Shown here: piece by piece, positions 24,358-32,863 of the stretch | How the letters are laid out: each line of letters starts with the position of its first letter | Numbering within the stretch: position 1 is the first letter of the stretch | Virus record (IMG/VR): IMGVR_UViG_3300031553_000010 | Span: 1-41,886 of that record | Reading direction: 5' to 3' (one strand) | Length of the DNA stretch: 41,886 nt | DNA from: a virus | Program-made: the position numbers and the translations under genes | The notes under the pieces: generated by a model | The model's database searches: none | What the model was told of the DNA's origin: nothing | The model's input: the letters and a program-made list of their open reading frames with translations, nothing else

Positions 24358-25743
24358 ATGTCTTTTACCTGGGACCCCACAAAATGCCATTCTGACTTTT
24401 CACTTAGCAACGGGAATCGGACCGTTACGTGCATCGTCACCGGGTATGACCACAGCGTCGTTGCTAACTGGGCGAAAAGCAAGGGAAAATGGTATTGGGA
24501 AATCGTTTGCGACGCGATATCACCCACCTGGTCTATTTACTCGACGTGGGGCATCTGCGACCAGGACAGCGGCACGAATTTTACCACCGCGACAAGCGCC
24601 GGATGGCTTGAATCCTGGGCCGGCGCGGCAAATAATTATAAATTCCATGATGGCCAAAATTCCATCAATAGTTTTGATGGTCTCATTGTCGGCGATGTCC
24701 TGCAATTCGCTCTGGATCTCGACAACCACATGCTGTTTTTTGGGGCCAACGGCGCATGGCTTAACAGTGCAGATCCGGTAACGCTTGCCAATCCCCATTT
24801 TGACGATGCAACCATCGATGCCGTAATTGCCGCCTGCCTTTCGATGTATGCCGTTGGTGACATTTTTACCTCCTGCTTCGCCGCCGCCGAGCAGACCTAT
24901 TCGCCACCGGCCGGGTATTTGGCGCTTGACGACGGGGCAAAACCTGATACGGCAACTGGTGCCATCGGCTTTGCCTGTACTACTTTCGGCGGAGATGACA
25001 AACTTGCCGAGGCACCGTCAACGCTTGGTTTCACGGGAGTCATCGGCAAACTGGTTGACTATTCGCGCGGGGTTGGTCCCGCCGTGCTGGGCTTGGCGGT
25101 AACTGTCGGGGCCGCCAGATACGCCCAATTTTTTCCGGCGATATCAGATGGGATTGCATTCGCGAATGAATCCGAAGGAATAAACTACTCTGCCTGGTTG
25201 CGCCAAAATCGTGACCTGGCGGTCTATCGCTACCACGCGACGATCACCGGCGGCGCCGATGGTCTCGACGACTATGTGTTGACGGCGCCCAAGTCCATCC
25301 AATTTCGGATGCGCGGCGGGGATGCCAAATCGTATCTGTCTTTTGTGATCCCGTACACGGTTGACGACCTGGCGGCGATCAACGCCCGGCAGAACGGCGA
25401 ACTTGTCATCGACATGGCCGCCATTGTGGGCGGGGTCGAATCGTTGCGTGAGGAGCTGCTACGGGCCGATTTTTATTCGGTCCGATTCGACCGCGGGCCG
25501 CGCAGCCAATCGATCACCCTGGTGGGATACAAGGCGATCAGCTTCGGACCCGGCACGGTGACGCTGGAGAATGTTTTGCTGGAGACCATGACCGCCGAGG
25601 GGTTGTTGAGCTACCGGTGCGCGGTTCCCGATTTTTATCTACGGCCCGGGCATACCGCGAAGTATGGCGCCAACGAATTCATCGTCGATACGGTGGGTTG
25701 TTTTATCGGCGATAAAACGCAGTACATGGAGGTGGCCGAGTAG
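24358..25743 (+). CDS. tail tip protein with N-terminal SPRY-like domain
   Basis: 461 residues. Residues 1-175 have SPRY/B30.2-like features: GKWYWEIVCD (43-52), WGICDQDSG (64-72), and GDVLQFALDLDNHMLFFGANGA (110-131, in parts), which is the typical GD-x-(I/L)-x-x-x-LD...F..NG strand pair. Such domains bind proteins or sugars; in virions they occur on receptor-binding parts. The remaining 280 residues (from GAIGFACTTFGG) are beta-rich and look like the distal-tail or hub proteins seen after the tape measure. A surface-binding role at the tail tip is inferred. Confidence 0.7.
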   Translation: MSFTWDPTKCHSDFSLSNGNRTVTCIVTGYDHSVVANWAKSKGKWYWEIVCDAISPTWSIYSTWGICDQDSGTNFTTATSAGWLESWAGAANNYKFHDGQNSINSFDGLIVGDVLQFALDLDNHMLFFGANGAWLNSADPVTLANPHFDDATIDAVIAACLSMYAVGDIFTSCFAAAEQTYSPPAGYLALDDGAKPDTATGAIGFACTTFGGDDKLAEAPSTLGFTGVIGKLVDYSRGVGPAVLGLAVTVGAARYAQFFPAISDGIAFANESEGINYSAWLRQNRDLAVYRYHATITGGADGLDDYVLTAPKSIQFRMRGGDAKSYLSFVIPYTVDDLAAINARQNGELVIDMAAIVGGVESLREELLRADFYSVRFDRGPRSQSITLVGYKAISFGPGTVTLENVLLETMTAEGLLSYRCAVPDFYLRPGHTAKYGANEFIVDTVGCFIGDKTQYMEVAE

Positions 25744-27524
25744 TGGGCAAGGCCGTGATCATAAGCGAGGCCGGCGACGGCCAGTACACCATCAGCACGT
25801 CGTTCGATACGACGGCGGCCAATGTCACGCTGGCCAAGCTGCAGGCCATCCTGGCCGGTGTGCAGGCCGAGATCGACGGCGGCGCCGATGATGTGCGCCT
25901 GATTTTACTCAATGCCCGGAAAACAGCCTTGAACAAACAGATTGCCCGCATCTCCCGGGCGGCCGCCATGACCCGTGAGATGTCCGCCTGGTGCGCCGAT
26001 CTGACCACCGGGTTGACCGGCGAGGTGGGCACCATCGAAATCGGCACCGAGGCCGCCAACGGTGTGAACATCAAGCCGGGATACGGCGGCGGCCAGGCCT
26101 ATTCGCCGGCCGGCGATGGCATCGAAACGCCTTTCCTCACCCTGCCGGTATCGACGGCGATGATGAATTTTGCCGTGCTGCCGGGGATCCAGAAATGGCG
26201 GCCCACTTATCGATACGGGATCGTCTCCAATATCGACAAGGTTGCCGATACCGCCACGGTCACGGTGTCCGCCTGTCATAGCAGCATTCAAAATCTCGAC
26301 ATCAACCAGGCGTCTGTTTTAAACGATGTGCCGGTTGAGTATATGGCTTGCAATGCGGCGGCCTTCGAGGACGGTGATGCGGTGATCGTTAAGTTCGAGG
26401 GCTTTGCTCAGGCGAGTCCAAAGGTTGTCGGGTTTAAGGACCATCCGAAGGCTTGCGGCGTGAATATCAAACTTTTGTCGATCAACGGCGTTCCCTTTCC
26501 CGGCACCTACGGATATTCATTGCGGCTGACGCAACCGATCCAAACGTTGATCGATCATCCGACAAAGGGCGTTTACACGGAAGATTTTTTAGTAATCGGA
26601 GAGGGTCCGGTTGATAGTTCAGGAGTTGCTGAAATCCAATTTTCAGAGGGTGTCTCTATCGATCCGGATTATCCTATACACGTGAGTATCAAGAACTCTA
26701 ATCGGTGGACGTATTTTTCAACCGATTGGCGCGGTTCGGTGCCTGATAGGGGATATAAATGGGGGGCCGGTACTACGGGATTGACATGGTATCCCGCCGA
26801 TTGGGCTACCGGCGGGTATGATTTTTTGGTCGACGTCGTCGAGTATGCTCAAAACGGCACGCTCGATCTGCGCGCTGAATTGAAAGAAAGTTTTCAGAAT
26901 GCAAGCGGAAAAGTGGTTTCCGGTTATGCCGTTGCCTTCGATGGAATCAAGTTGCTCCAACGCAACTACTCGAGGTCTTATTTTTCGAATATTGAAACGC
27001 ATGAGTATTTAAATAAGACGGTAACGAGTACAAGAATAAAAATTTATATCTCTCGCACAATGGATTATAATGATCGGTATTACAAATTGCCCATCTATTT
27101 TGCGGAACGTTTACCGGTGTACGCCGTGACGCGTACGTTTGTATGCAGGGCTGGAGACAGCGGCTTGGCTTTCAAGATGTTTTGGAATCTTAATCCATAC
27201 GCCCCCGGGGTACTTTGGCAAGAATCGAAAATGGATCCGTTTATAAAGTCCGACCGATCCGGTCGAAACCTTATTTACAGTCAAACCGACGCCAGGATTG
27301 AAGCAGTTGGTGATTATCGATGTAATTGGATTTGGGCGGAGTCGGTGGGTGGTTATTTTTGTGCTAACCCTCCAAGATGGGATGCTGCTGCCTGTCAACC
27401 TGGTGAAGGTGTCGATGTGTCCGGTGACCCATGTGGTGGTCCCTACGATACCGTTACGTGTACCGAAGGGGCAATAGACATCGATGAAAGTTTTGTTTGG
27501 GAGATGGTCGATTTGACAGAGTGA
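25743..27524 (+). CDS. large tail tip protein
   Basis: 593 residues, GTG 25743 sharing a base with the previous stop. Residues 20-85 form a coiled-coil helix (LAKLQAILAGVQAEID). The middle is beta-rich with an OB-like run (YGIVSNIDKVADTATVTVSA, near 160-180; VEYMACNAAAFEDGDAVIVK near 200-220), similar to hub-domain proteins. After about residue 280 base composition becomes more A/T-rich and the chain adopts many Tyr/Asn (RNYSRSYFSNIE), as receptor-binding parts often do. The C-terminal 60 residues carry several Cys. The switch in composition suggests a replaced tip domain. Confidence 0.65.
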   Translation: MGKAVIISEAGDGQYTISTSFDTTAANVTLAKLQAILAGVQAEIDGGADDVRLILLNARKTALNKQIARISRAAAMTREMSAWCADLTTGLTGEVGTIEIGTEAANGVNIKPGYGGGQAYSPAGDGIETPFLTLPVSTAMMNFAVLPGIQKWRPTYRYGIVSNIDKVADTATVTVSACHSSIQNLDINQASVLNDVPVEYMACNAAAFEDGDAVIVKFEGFAQASPKVVGFKDHPKACGVNIKLLSINGVPFPGTYGYSLRLTQPIQTLIDHPTKGVYTEDFLVIGEGPVDSSGVAEIQFSEGVSIDPDYPIHVSIKNSNRWTYFSTDWRGSVPDRGYKWGAGTTGLTWYPADWATGGYDFLVDVVEYAQNGTLDLRAELKESFQNASGKVVSGYAVAFDGIKLLQRNYSRSYFSNIETHEYLNKTVTSTRIKIYISRTMDYNDRYYKLPIYFAERLPVYAVTRTFVCRAGDSGLAFKMFWNLNPYAPGVLWQESKMDPFIKSDRSGRNLIYSQTDARIEAVGDYRCNWIWAESVGGYFCANPPRWDAAACQPGEGVDVSGDPCGGPYDTVTCTEGAIDIDESFVWEMVDLTE

Positions 27525-27560
27525 GAATAAATTGAGAAGTATGTGAGAACAAAGTGAGAA
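27521..27560 (+). repeat. four GTGAGAA repeats at exact 11-nt period
   Basis: (G/T)TGAGAA begins at 27521, 27532, 27543 and 27554, with four variable bases between; the ATG of the next gene is at 27562. Each unit has a TGA, and because 11 is not a multiple of three the TGAs fall in all three frames. The first is the stop of the preceding gene. The period and position match the AGTACTC array at 9945, though the sequence is different. Confidence 0.8.
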
Positions 27561-27561
27561 A

Positions 27562-28479
27562 ATGATAATTTTACCTAAAGATATCTGGCTACTGATTTTA
27601 ACCGCGCTGATCACCGCCGTCTGCGCCGTCTGCGTGCCGCCCCTGCAGGCCGCCGAACCAACGACCATCCACGCCGAGGATTATATTGCCGGCGGCGAGG
27701 GCACAGCCTACCATGATTCCGATGCCGTCAACCGCGGCAACACCGCGCTCCGGCCGGATGAGGGCGTGGACCTGTGGGTCGATGCTACGGGCGCCGTCAA
27801 GGTCGGCAGTGTCAAAACCGGGGAGTGGATCATCTATCCCGTGGCATTGCCGGTCGAGGGGAATTATTTGTTCCAATTCCATTTGTCCACGCCGCAAGCC
27901 GCCGCGACCGTCGATCTTTTTATCGATGATCAGAAAATCGGCATGCTCACGGCGCCGGTCACCGGCGGTTACCAAACCCCCGCGGTTGTCGACCTGCTCG
28001 CCACGGTCCCGGCGGCCGGCCAACACAACCTTAAAATCGTGTTCACCGGGCCGTCGGTCGATTTGTACGCCATCGATTATGCGCCCAACCCGGGCCTGGC
28101 GTCCACGGGGTTCAGCCTCCGGGATCGCGCCACCTATATCGGCACCACGGACAGACCGATCAAGGTGAGCTGGGATTTGCAACCGGAAGCGGATTATTTC
28201 GAGGCCGTGCTGCTCAGTGTGGATCGCGCCGTCGAAACCCCGGCCGGCATCGGCAAAACCCCGTCCAATCTGATCACGTTCCGTCTGCCGCATGCCGGTC
28301 TGTTCAGGGTCAAAGTTCGTGCTTGCCTGGCCGCCGTCGCGCCCGAGCCGCCGATATGTTCGGAGTGGACCCTGTCCACCGATGATAAAATGGCCATGGT
28401 CGACGGCGTCAACCGCGGCTGGTGGCTGTATGGTTACATCTCCCCGCCCGGGGCCATCGATATATTTCAAAACGAGTGA
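27562..28479 (+). CDS. secreted protein with CBM6-like carbohydrate-binding domain
   Basis: 305 residues. The start has a Sec signal: MIILPK, a hydrophobic helix LLILTALITAVCAVCV and a likely cut after LQA (about 30). Residues 32-170 follow a CBM6-type fold: IHAEDYIAGGEGTAYHD, then VDLWVDATGAVKVG, TGEWIIYPVALPVEGNY and a LFIDDQKIGML strand. A fibronectin-like segment follows (VSWDLQPEADYFEAVL). CBM6 domains bind beta-glucans and xylans. A Sec signal is odd for a virion part, so it may be secreted by the host or anchored to it, or be a tail protein exported before assembly. Confidence 0.75.
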   Translation: MIILPKDIWLLILTALITAVCAVCVPPLQAAEPTTIHAEDYIAGGEGTAYHDSDAVNRGNTALRPDEGVDLWVDATGAVKVGSVKTGEWIIYPVALPVEGNYLFQFHLSTPQAAATVDLFIDDQKIGMLTAPVTGGYQTPAVVDLLATVPAAGQHNLKIVFTGPSVDLYAIDYAPNPGLASTGFSLRDRATYIGTTDRPIKVSWDLQPEADYFEAVLLSVDRAVETPAGIGKTPSNLITFRLPHAGLFRVKVRACLAAVAPEPPICSEWTLSTDDKMAMVDGVNRGWWLYGYISPPGAIDIFQNE

Positions 28480-28501
28480 CAAAAAAAAAGGAGTACTACT
28501 C

Positions 28502-28810
28502 ATGCCGGTTAAAAACGTGACGATCAAGTTTCCCGCGTCCGGATCCCCGGACGTCATCGGCTACAAACTGTACATCTCGGAGCAACCCACCCCGCTGGAC
28601 TACGCCAGCGAAAGCATGGACCTGGGCAACGTCACCGAGGTGGATGTTTCGAAACTCGCCGGTATGACGACCAAATCCGGGATCTATGACATCGGGATCA
28701 CGGCCGTCGATGCCGCCGGCAACGAGTCGTCCATGTCCATTAAAGGAGGGGTCGCCATCGACTTTGTAGCGCCGGACCCTCCCGGGCCGATCGTCGTCGA
28801 GCGATCCTGA
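28502..28810 (+). CDS. small fibronectin-type-III-like protein
   Basis: 102 residues from ATG 28502, with AGGAG nine bases before. The chain (VTIKFPASGSPDVIGYKLYI, GIYDIGITAVDAAGNESS) is a single FN3 domain by pattern: an early Lys-Phe strand, GYKLYIS for strand C, and the ITAVDAAGNES strand F-G typical of such repeats. It has no signal peptide, unlike the gene before it. It may be an adhesive subunit of the tail tip. Confidence 0.65.
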   Translation: MPVKNVTIKFPASGSPDVIGYKLYISEQPTPLDYASESMDLGNVTEVDVSKLAGMTTKSGIYDIGITAVDAAGNESSMSIKGGVAIDFVAPDPPGPIVVERS

Positions 28811-28823
28811 AAGTGATAGCCGA

Positions 28824-29030
28824 ATGGCTGAAGCGGATCAAATTTTGGAGGTCGTGAAATCGATCTGGCGGGTCGGTCGGCGGCCTATGATAACGGGCAA
28901 TGTGCATATCGACGTCGCCCGGCTACCGCTCAGCAGAAAGTTTTTGGCGCTGTTCGTGGTGCCTGATCGGTCGTATGTCGACCCGGTAGAATTGGCCTAC
29001 CGGGCGCTGGTTAGGATTTTGGAAAACTGA
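28824..29030 (+). CDS. small hypothetical protein
   Basis: 68 residues from ATG 28824. The sequence EADQILEVVKSIWRVGRRPM is a basic helix and the rest (HIDVARLPLSRKFLALFVVP) is mixed. No signal, Cys or known motif. It stands between an FN3-like gene and the next secreted protein, and I cannot assign a role. Confidence 0.5.
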   Translation: MAEADQILEVVKSIWRVGRRPMITGNVHIDVARLPLSRKFLALFVVPDRSYVDPVELAYRALVRILEN

Positions 29031-29133
29031 GGAGAGAGAGAAATGGCAGCTCGGCCGGAGGGATCCGATAGTGTTGGCTTTTGACTACTTTCAAACCTGA
29101 AGGATTGGGTTTCACGACCTAAAGGAGACGACG

Positions 29134-29598
29134 ATGAGAAAAATATTTTGCTTGACGGTTTTTTTGATTTTGGCCACGGCTTATCCGATTCTGGCGGCCT
29201 GCACCATGGCGCCCGGGGACCGGATCGAGTACACCAGTAAATTCGGATCAATGACGACCCTGCCGCTGGTCTGTACCTGCGATGGCGCCGGCGGGGCGAT
29301 CGCGGCCACGGCCATCCCGATCAATGTCGTCGGGGGGGCCCAGCTGGTAGAGGTCCAGGTTGTCCCCGGTGCGACCTGCGCCGCCGTCGCCGCGACGATC
29401 CGGGACAACCGGATCGGCCCGGATTCGCTCGGCACCAAAAAGTGGGGCATCGATGCGATCGACACGACCATCGGCAAAAATTACGGCGGCCATATCATCG
29501 ACGGCGTGTTCCCGGTCATGGACGCCCCGTGGTTTTTCACGGCCGGGGACCTGGGCGCCGATGGCTCGGCGATCTTTTACCTTAAATTGAGCAAGTAG
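29134..29598 (+). CDS. secreted tail-region protein
   Basis: 154 residues; AAAGGAG nine bases before ATG. N-terminus MRKIFCLTVFLILATAYPILA is a clear Sec signal with a cut after LAA or ILA (about 21-22). The mature part is beta-rich with Cys pairs (ACTMAP, VCTCDG, ATCAAV), and the run GGHIIDGVFPVMDAPWFFTA is hydrophobic. It starts with the same MRKIF as the next gene, so the two signal peptides may share an origin. Role unknown; likely an exported tail-tip or surface protein. Confidence 0.65.
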   Translation: MRKIFCLTVFLILATAYPILAACTMAPGDRIEYTSKFGSMTTLPLVCTCDGAGGAIAATAIPINVVGGAQLVEVQVVPGATCAAVAATIRDNRIGPDSLGTKKWGIDAIDTTIGKNYGGHIIDGVFPVMDAPWFFTAGDLGADGSAIFYLKLSK

Positions 29599-29608
29599 GG
29601 GTGGCGCC

Positions 29609-30391
29609 ATGAGAAAGATATTCCTTGTCGTTCTGCTTTGTTTGATTTCCACAATCGCGCTGGCCGGCAACAAAACGCCTCCGCCCGTGATGGGCACCGG
29701 ACCGGCATCAGACGTCAGGCCGATGTATGAGCCTGCCACGAAAACCACTTACCTGCCCGGTGGTCTCGTAATTGGTGGAACCGAAACAATTGACGGAGCT
29801 ATATCAAGCGTTAACCTTGCGACCTTAGCGGCACTGCAGGCATACACGGGCAGCGACACAACCGTTTACGTACAGGGGCGCATAGCGGCCGGTGATGGCT
29901 ATGAGGGTGTGTTTAATTATCTAACCGGTGATTACTCGACTGAAGCCACAGCGGATACTCTCCATGATAATTATGTTGCAAAGTCTGGCGTGGCTACTTC
30001 TACCGGGTGTTGGGTGAGAAGTAAGGCTGTGATTTCGGACAGACTTGAACTTACTACAGACACAGTTCTTACAACATCGCAGTTGTTATTATATAAATAT
30101 ATTACAAATCAGGGGGCTGCGTCGGAGATTGATTTGACCTTACCTGCCGTAAGTTATTCAATAACGCGAGCAATTATAATAGAAGAATCTCAAAATATTG
30201 AGATAAATCCACCTTCCGGGGAGTTATTCGATCTCGATGGAACTCTTCTTGATGCAGATGATTGTGTTGACTCTGATTCTGTTGTCGGTAGCAAAATTAT
30301 TGCTACTAGAATGAAAATAGCTGATGGATCATGGAGATGGAGCCTTGATACTGTTAGAGGGACTTGGGTTGATACCGGAGCAAGTGACTAA
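29609..30391 (+). CDS. tailspike-like protein with Sec signal
   Basis: 260 residues. Signal peptide MRKIFLVVLLCLISTIALAG (cut about 19-20). Residues 65-135 (VNLATLAALQAYTGSDTTVY, GRIAAGDGYEGVFNYL, STGCWVRSKA) match the head-proximal domain of many tailspikes, where an (A/S)TLAALRA helix leads to a GD-G-G strand and a final W-R. The C-terminal part (RMKIADGSWRWSLDTVRGTW) is also typical of spike tips. GC falls from about 29.76 kb onward, which suggests imported sequence. The signal on a spike-like protein is unusual. Confidence 0.7.
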   Translation: MRKIFLVVLLCLISTIALAGNKTPPPVMGTGPASDVRPMYEPATKTTYLPGGLVIGGTETIDGAISSVNLATLAALQAYTGSDTTVYVQGRIAAGDGYEGVFNYLTGDYSTEATADTLHDNYVAKSGVATSTGCWVRSKAVISDRLELTTDTVLTTSQLLLYKYITNQGAASEIDLTLPAVSYSITRAIIIEESQNIEINPPSGELFDLDGTLLDADDCVDSDSVVGSKIIATRMKIADGSWRWSLDTVRGTWVDTGASD

Positions 30392-30393
30392 TC

Positions 30394-32301
30394 ATGAAAT
30401 ATTTACTATTAGTCTTTATTTTAATGTATTCGCAATTATCGTTAGCTACTACATATTATATCCAAGCAAATGGAGATAATACGGACCCGGACTGCTCAGA
30501 AAGTACGCCTTGCTGTTCTGGGGCAATGGATATGTCCGACTTCAATGCAGCGAGTTTTAGTGGCGATGATGTTGTCTACGTGTGCGATGATAATGGTGTT
30601 TATTATGCTCAGATGAACCTGCCTACAAGTGGGGCATCTGGACATCCGATAACTCTCTCCGCCTATCCTGGAGATCTCCCAGTAATAAACGGGAGCGATT
30701 CAGTTTCTGGAAGCTGGGCTGACCAGGGATCTAATATTTGGAGAAAAGATACGGGAGCCATAACCCCATGGTTAGTTGTATTCAATACCACTAATATAGG
30801 TATCGAAAATGACGTTGGGCCGGCAGCGGATTATGAATGGCGTTTTTCAGGATCCAATTTGTTCGTTTACGCCGAGTCCGATCCTGATGTCTATTACTCA
30901 TCAATTGAAATAGGGCAAAGGATCGGCATAAATACAAATGGTAAGGATTATTGGGATATTAGTGGCGTCCATATCACTAAATGCCAATGGCTTTCCGAAA
31001 ATGGTTCATGGGTTGGCGGAGGTATCCGGTTACAAGACGACGGTGCGGACGATCAGTCATCTCATATAAACATTACTGGTGTAACCGCTGATTATATGCA
31101 GGGTTTTGGAATAAGCATAAGGGGTTCGAGCTACGTAAGTGTGAGTAATTCAACATTTGACAAGATCGAATGCCAGCAGATTGGGAGTTGTGGAGATGGA
31201 ATTTTAATAGGGCAGGACAAAACTGATTTGACATCTTCGAGCAATATCGAGGTAACTGGTTGTACATTTGGCAGCGGGGCTGACTCTATCGACCGCTGGT
31301 CGATTGGGGTGATAGATGGAGACGATATCTCTATCCACGATAATAATTTCCTTGGCGGACAAGCCGCTGTGGATGTTGAGCCAAATACTGATTGGGTTGT
31401 AAACAATTTAGCTTTTTACAGCAATACTGGAAGTTTGTACCAAAATACGAGAGGCGCAGACGAACTTTTTGCAATAATTCTAACCGAGACTTCGGGGGGC
31501 ACTATTAATGGAACAATTAGCATAGAAGATAACCAATTTGATATGAACAACGCCACTCAGGGAACTGCTATCGATCTTTTGGGCGGTGGATCAACAAATA
31601 CCATAAATAACAATACCATGTTAAATTGTAGACATGGTATATTTGCTAACGACGACTGCTCAATAAGTAGAAACTATCTCACCGGTGGTACTTCTGCTGT
31701 CGATGGGATAAAGCTGTTGAATGGTGTTATAAATGCCAAATTTAATGTCGTAAGTGGTTTCCAATATGCCGTCTATGATGATGGCGATGGCGACCCGAAA
31801 TTTTTATATAACAATAGTCTATATGATTACGAAACTGGTTTCCATATAACCTTGGCGCCAACTCCAACGGTCACGATGAAAAATAATATTTTCGGTGGGA
31901 CGTCAGCAACTTATCAGATTAGAAAAAGAGGCGCCGGTTCGACGATAGTATCTGACTACAATATCTTTGCCGAGGATGGTAGTACTCATTTCGATTTCGA
32001 AACTACCCAATCAGATTTTGCTGGATGGAAAACAAATTCGGGGCAAGATGCTAATTCTACCGTTGCAGATCCATTATTTTCAGATGCCCCATCTGGTGGT
32101 TTTCAATTAAAATATGGTTCACCGGCAATAAACAAGGGTGTGAATCCCTTTGTCGATGGAGATGGAGACCAAACTGACTTTGCAGGCGTAAGAGTATGGG
32201 ACGATGTTATAGATGCTCTTATTGGTGGGTGGTTTGACGGCACTGAGATCGGGGCGTATGGAGTAATAAAAGGGAAACCAGAAACAATGATGGGTTTATA
32301 A
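30394..32301 (+). CDS. secreted right-handed beta-helix protein (spike or adhesin)
   Basis: 635 residues, two bases after the previous stop, low GC. The start MKYLLLVFILMYSQLSLA is a Sec signal. The body (about 160-480) is a right-handed parallel beta-helix with many NITGVTADY, SVSNSTFDKI, IEVTGCTFG, SIHDNNFLGG turns, each about 22 residues, as in pectate-lyase-like spikes and adhesins. Early Cys (CSESTPCC) may form disulfides, which again fits export. The C-terminal part (NPFVDGDGDQTDFAG) resembles a calcium-binding or anchor module. Probably acts on or binds surface polysaccharide. Confidence 0.8.
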   Translation: MKYLLLVFILMYSQLSLATTYYIQANGDNTDPDCSESTPCCSGAMDMSDFNAASFSGDDVVYVCDDNGVYYAQMNLPTSGASGHPITLSAYPGDLPVINGSDSVSGSWADQGSNIWRKDTGAITPWLVVFNTTNIGIENDVGPAADYEWRFSGSNLFVYAESDPDVYYSSIEIGQRIGINTNGKDYWDISGVHITKCQWLSENGSWVGGGIRLQDDGADDQSSHINITGVTADYMQGFGISIRGSSYVSVSNSTFDKIECQQIGSCGDGILIGQDKTDLTSSSNIEVTGCTFGSGADSIDRWSIGVIDGDDISIHDNNFLGGQAAVDVEPNTDWVVNNLAFYSNTGSLYQNTRGADELFAIILTETSGGTINGTISIEDNQFDMNNATQGTAIDLLGGGSTNTINNNTMLNCRHGIFANDDCSISRNYLTGGTSAVDGIKLLNGVINAKFNVVSGFQYAVYDDGDGDPKFLYNNSLYDYETGFHITLAPTPTVTMKNNIFGGTSATYQIRKRGAGSTIVSDYNIFAEDGSTHFDFETTQSDFAGWKTNSGQDANSTVADPLFSDAPSGGFQLKYGSPAINKGVNPFVDGDGDQTDFAGVRVWDDVIDALIGGWFDGTEIGAYGVIKGKPETMMGL

Positions 32302-32302
32302 A

Positions 32303-32398
32303 ATGAAAACAACAATAGTAATAGCACTGCTTTTATTGGCCGCAACAGCTTGGGCGCCGCGGCAACGGCGGCGTTATCTTGTAACCAAAAAGTTTTGA
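32303..32398 (+). CDS. 31-residue peptide resembling a signal sequence
   Basis: ATG 32303 begins one base after the previous gene's stop. MKTTIVIALLLLAATAWA is a hydrophobic Sec-like helix and the tail APRQRRRYLVTKKF is strongly basic. It could be a tiny membrane peptide or the stump of another secreted protein, cut before its body. The ribosome site is unclear. Confidence 0.35.
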   Translation: MKTTIVIALLLLAATAWAPRQRRRYLVTKKF

Positions 32399-32413
32399 GG
32401 CTTTTGCATTAGA

Positions 32414-32863
32414 GTGCCCGCTAAACCAACCACGCAACACGATCGTCGCTACCTGATCCGCCGCGACAACGACCACGCCCCGGGCATCAACCGGGACGAC
32501 TTGTCGTTGCTCATGGAGAGCTATCGCAATACGATCGAGCTGACTACCACTCTGCTCCAGCGCCAGGACAAATTGAACATCGCCCTGGAGGAGGTGGCCC
32601 GGCAGCTTACGGTGTTGGCCTCCAGCCAGACCGATGTCAATGCCGGTATCGGCCGCCTGCCCGGGGTCTTCGATGAGATGATCAACGTCTTGTGCGTCGG
32701 CGTTGCCGGTCGCATCGAGGTCTTGAGCAAAACCATCGACGGCAACCGCAAGGAGGAAACCGCCGAGCATAATGCCCACACCCTGCGCCTGTATGTGGCT
32801 TATGGCGTGCTGTGCACCATCATTCTGGCCTTGATCGGCCTCGGGATAAAAATATGGCCCTGA
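32414..32863 (+). CDS. coiled-coil protein with C-terminal membrane anchor
   Basis: 149 residues from GTG 32414. The first 25 are basic. Residues 28-110 are helical with heptad character (LSLLMESYRNTIELTTTLLQ, LNIALEEVARQLTVL). The end YVAYGVLCTIILALIGLGIKI is one membrane helix. The layout recalls XhlA-type holin partners. It overlaps the REC-PAS gene by 10 bases, so the two are co-expressed and perhaps membrane-linked. Confidence 0.6.
   Translation: MPAKPTTQHDRRYLIRRDNDHAPGINRDDLSLLMESYRNTIELTTTLLQRQDKLNIALEEVARQLTVLASSQTDVNAGIGRLPGVFDEMINVLCVGVAGRIEVLSKTIDGNRKEETAEHNAHTLRLYVAYGVLCTIILALIGLGIKIWP

Noticed and set aside
29043-29084. 13-codon frame with a very good ribosome site (GAGGAGAGAGAGA)
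   Set aside because: The product MAARPEGSDSVGF has no signal or domain; possibly a broken gene start, but it cannot be supported.
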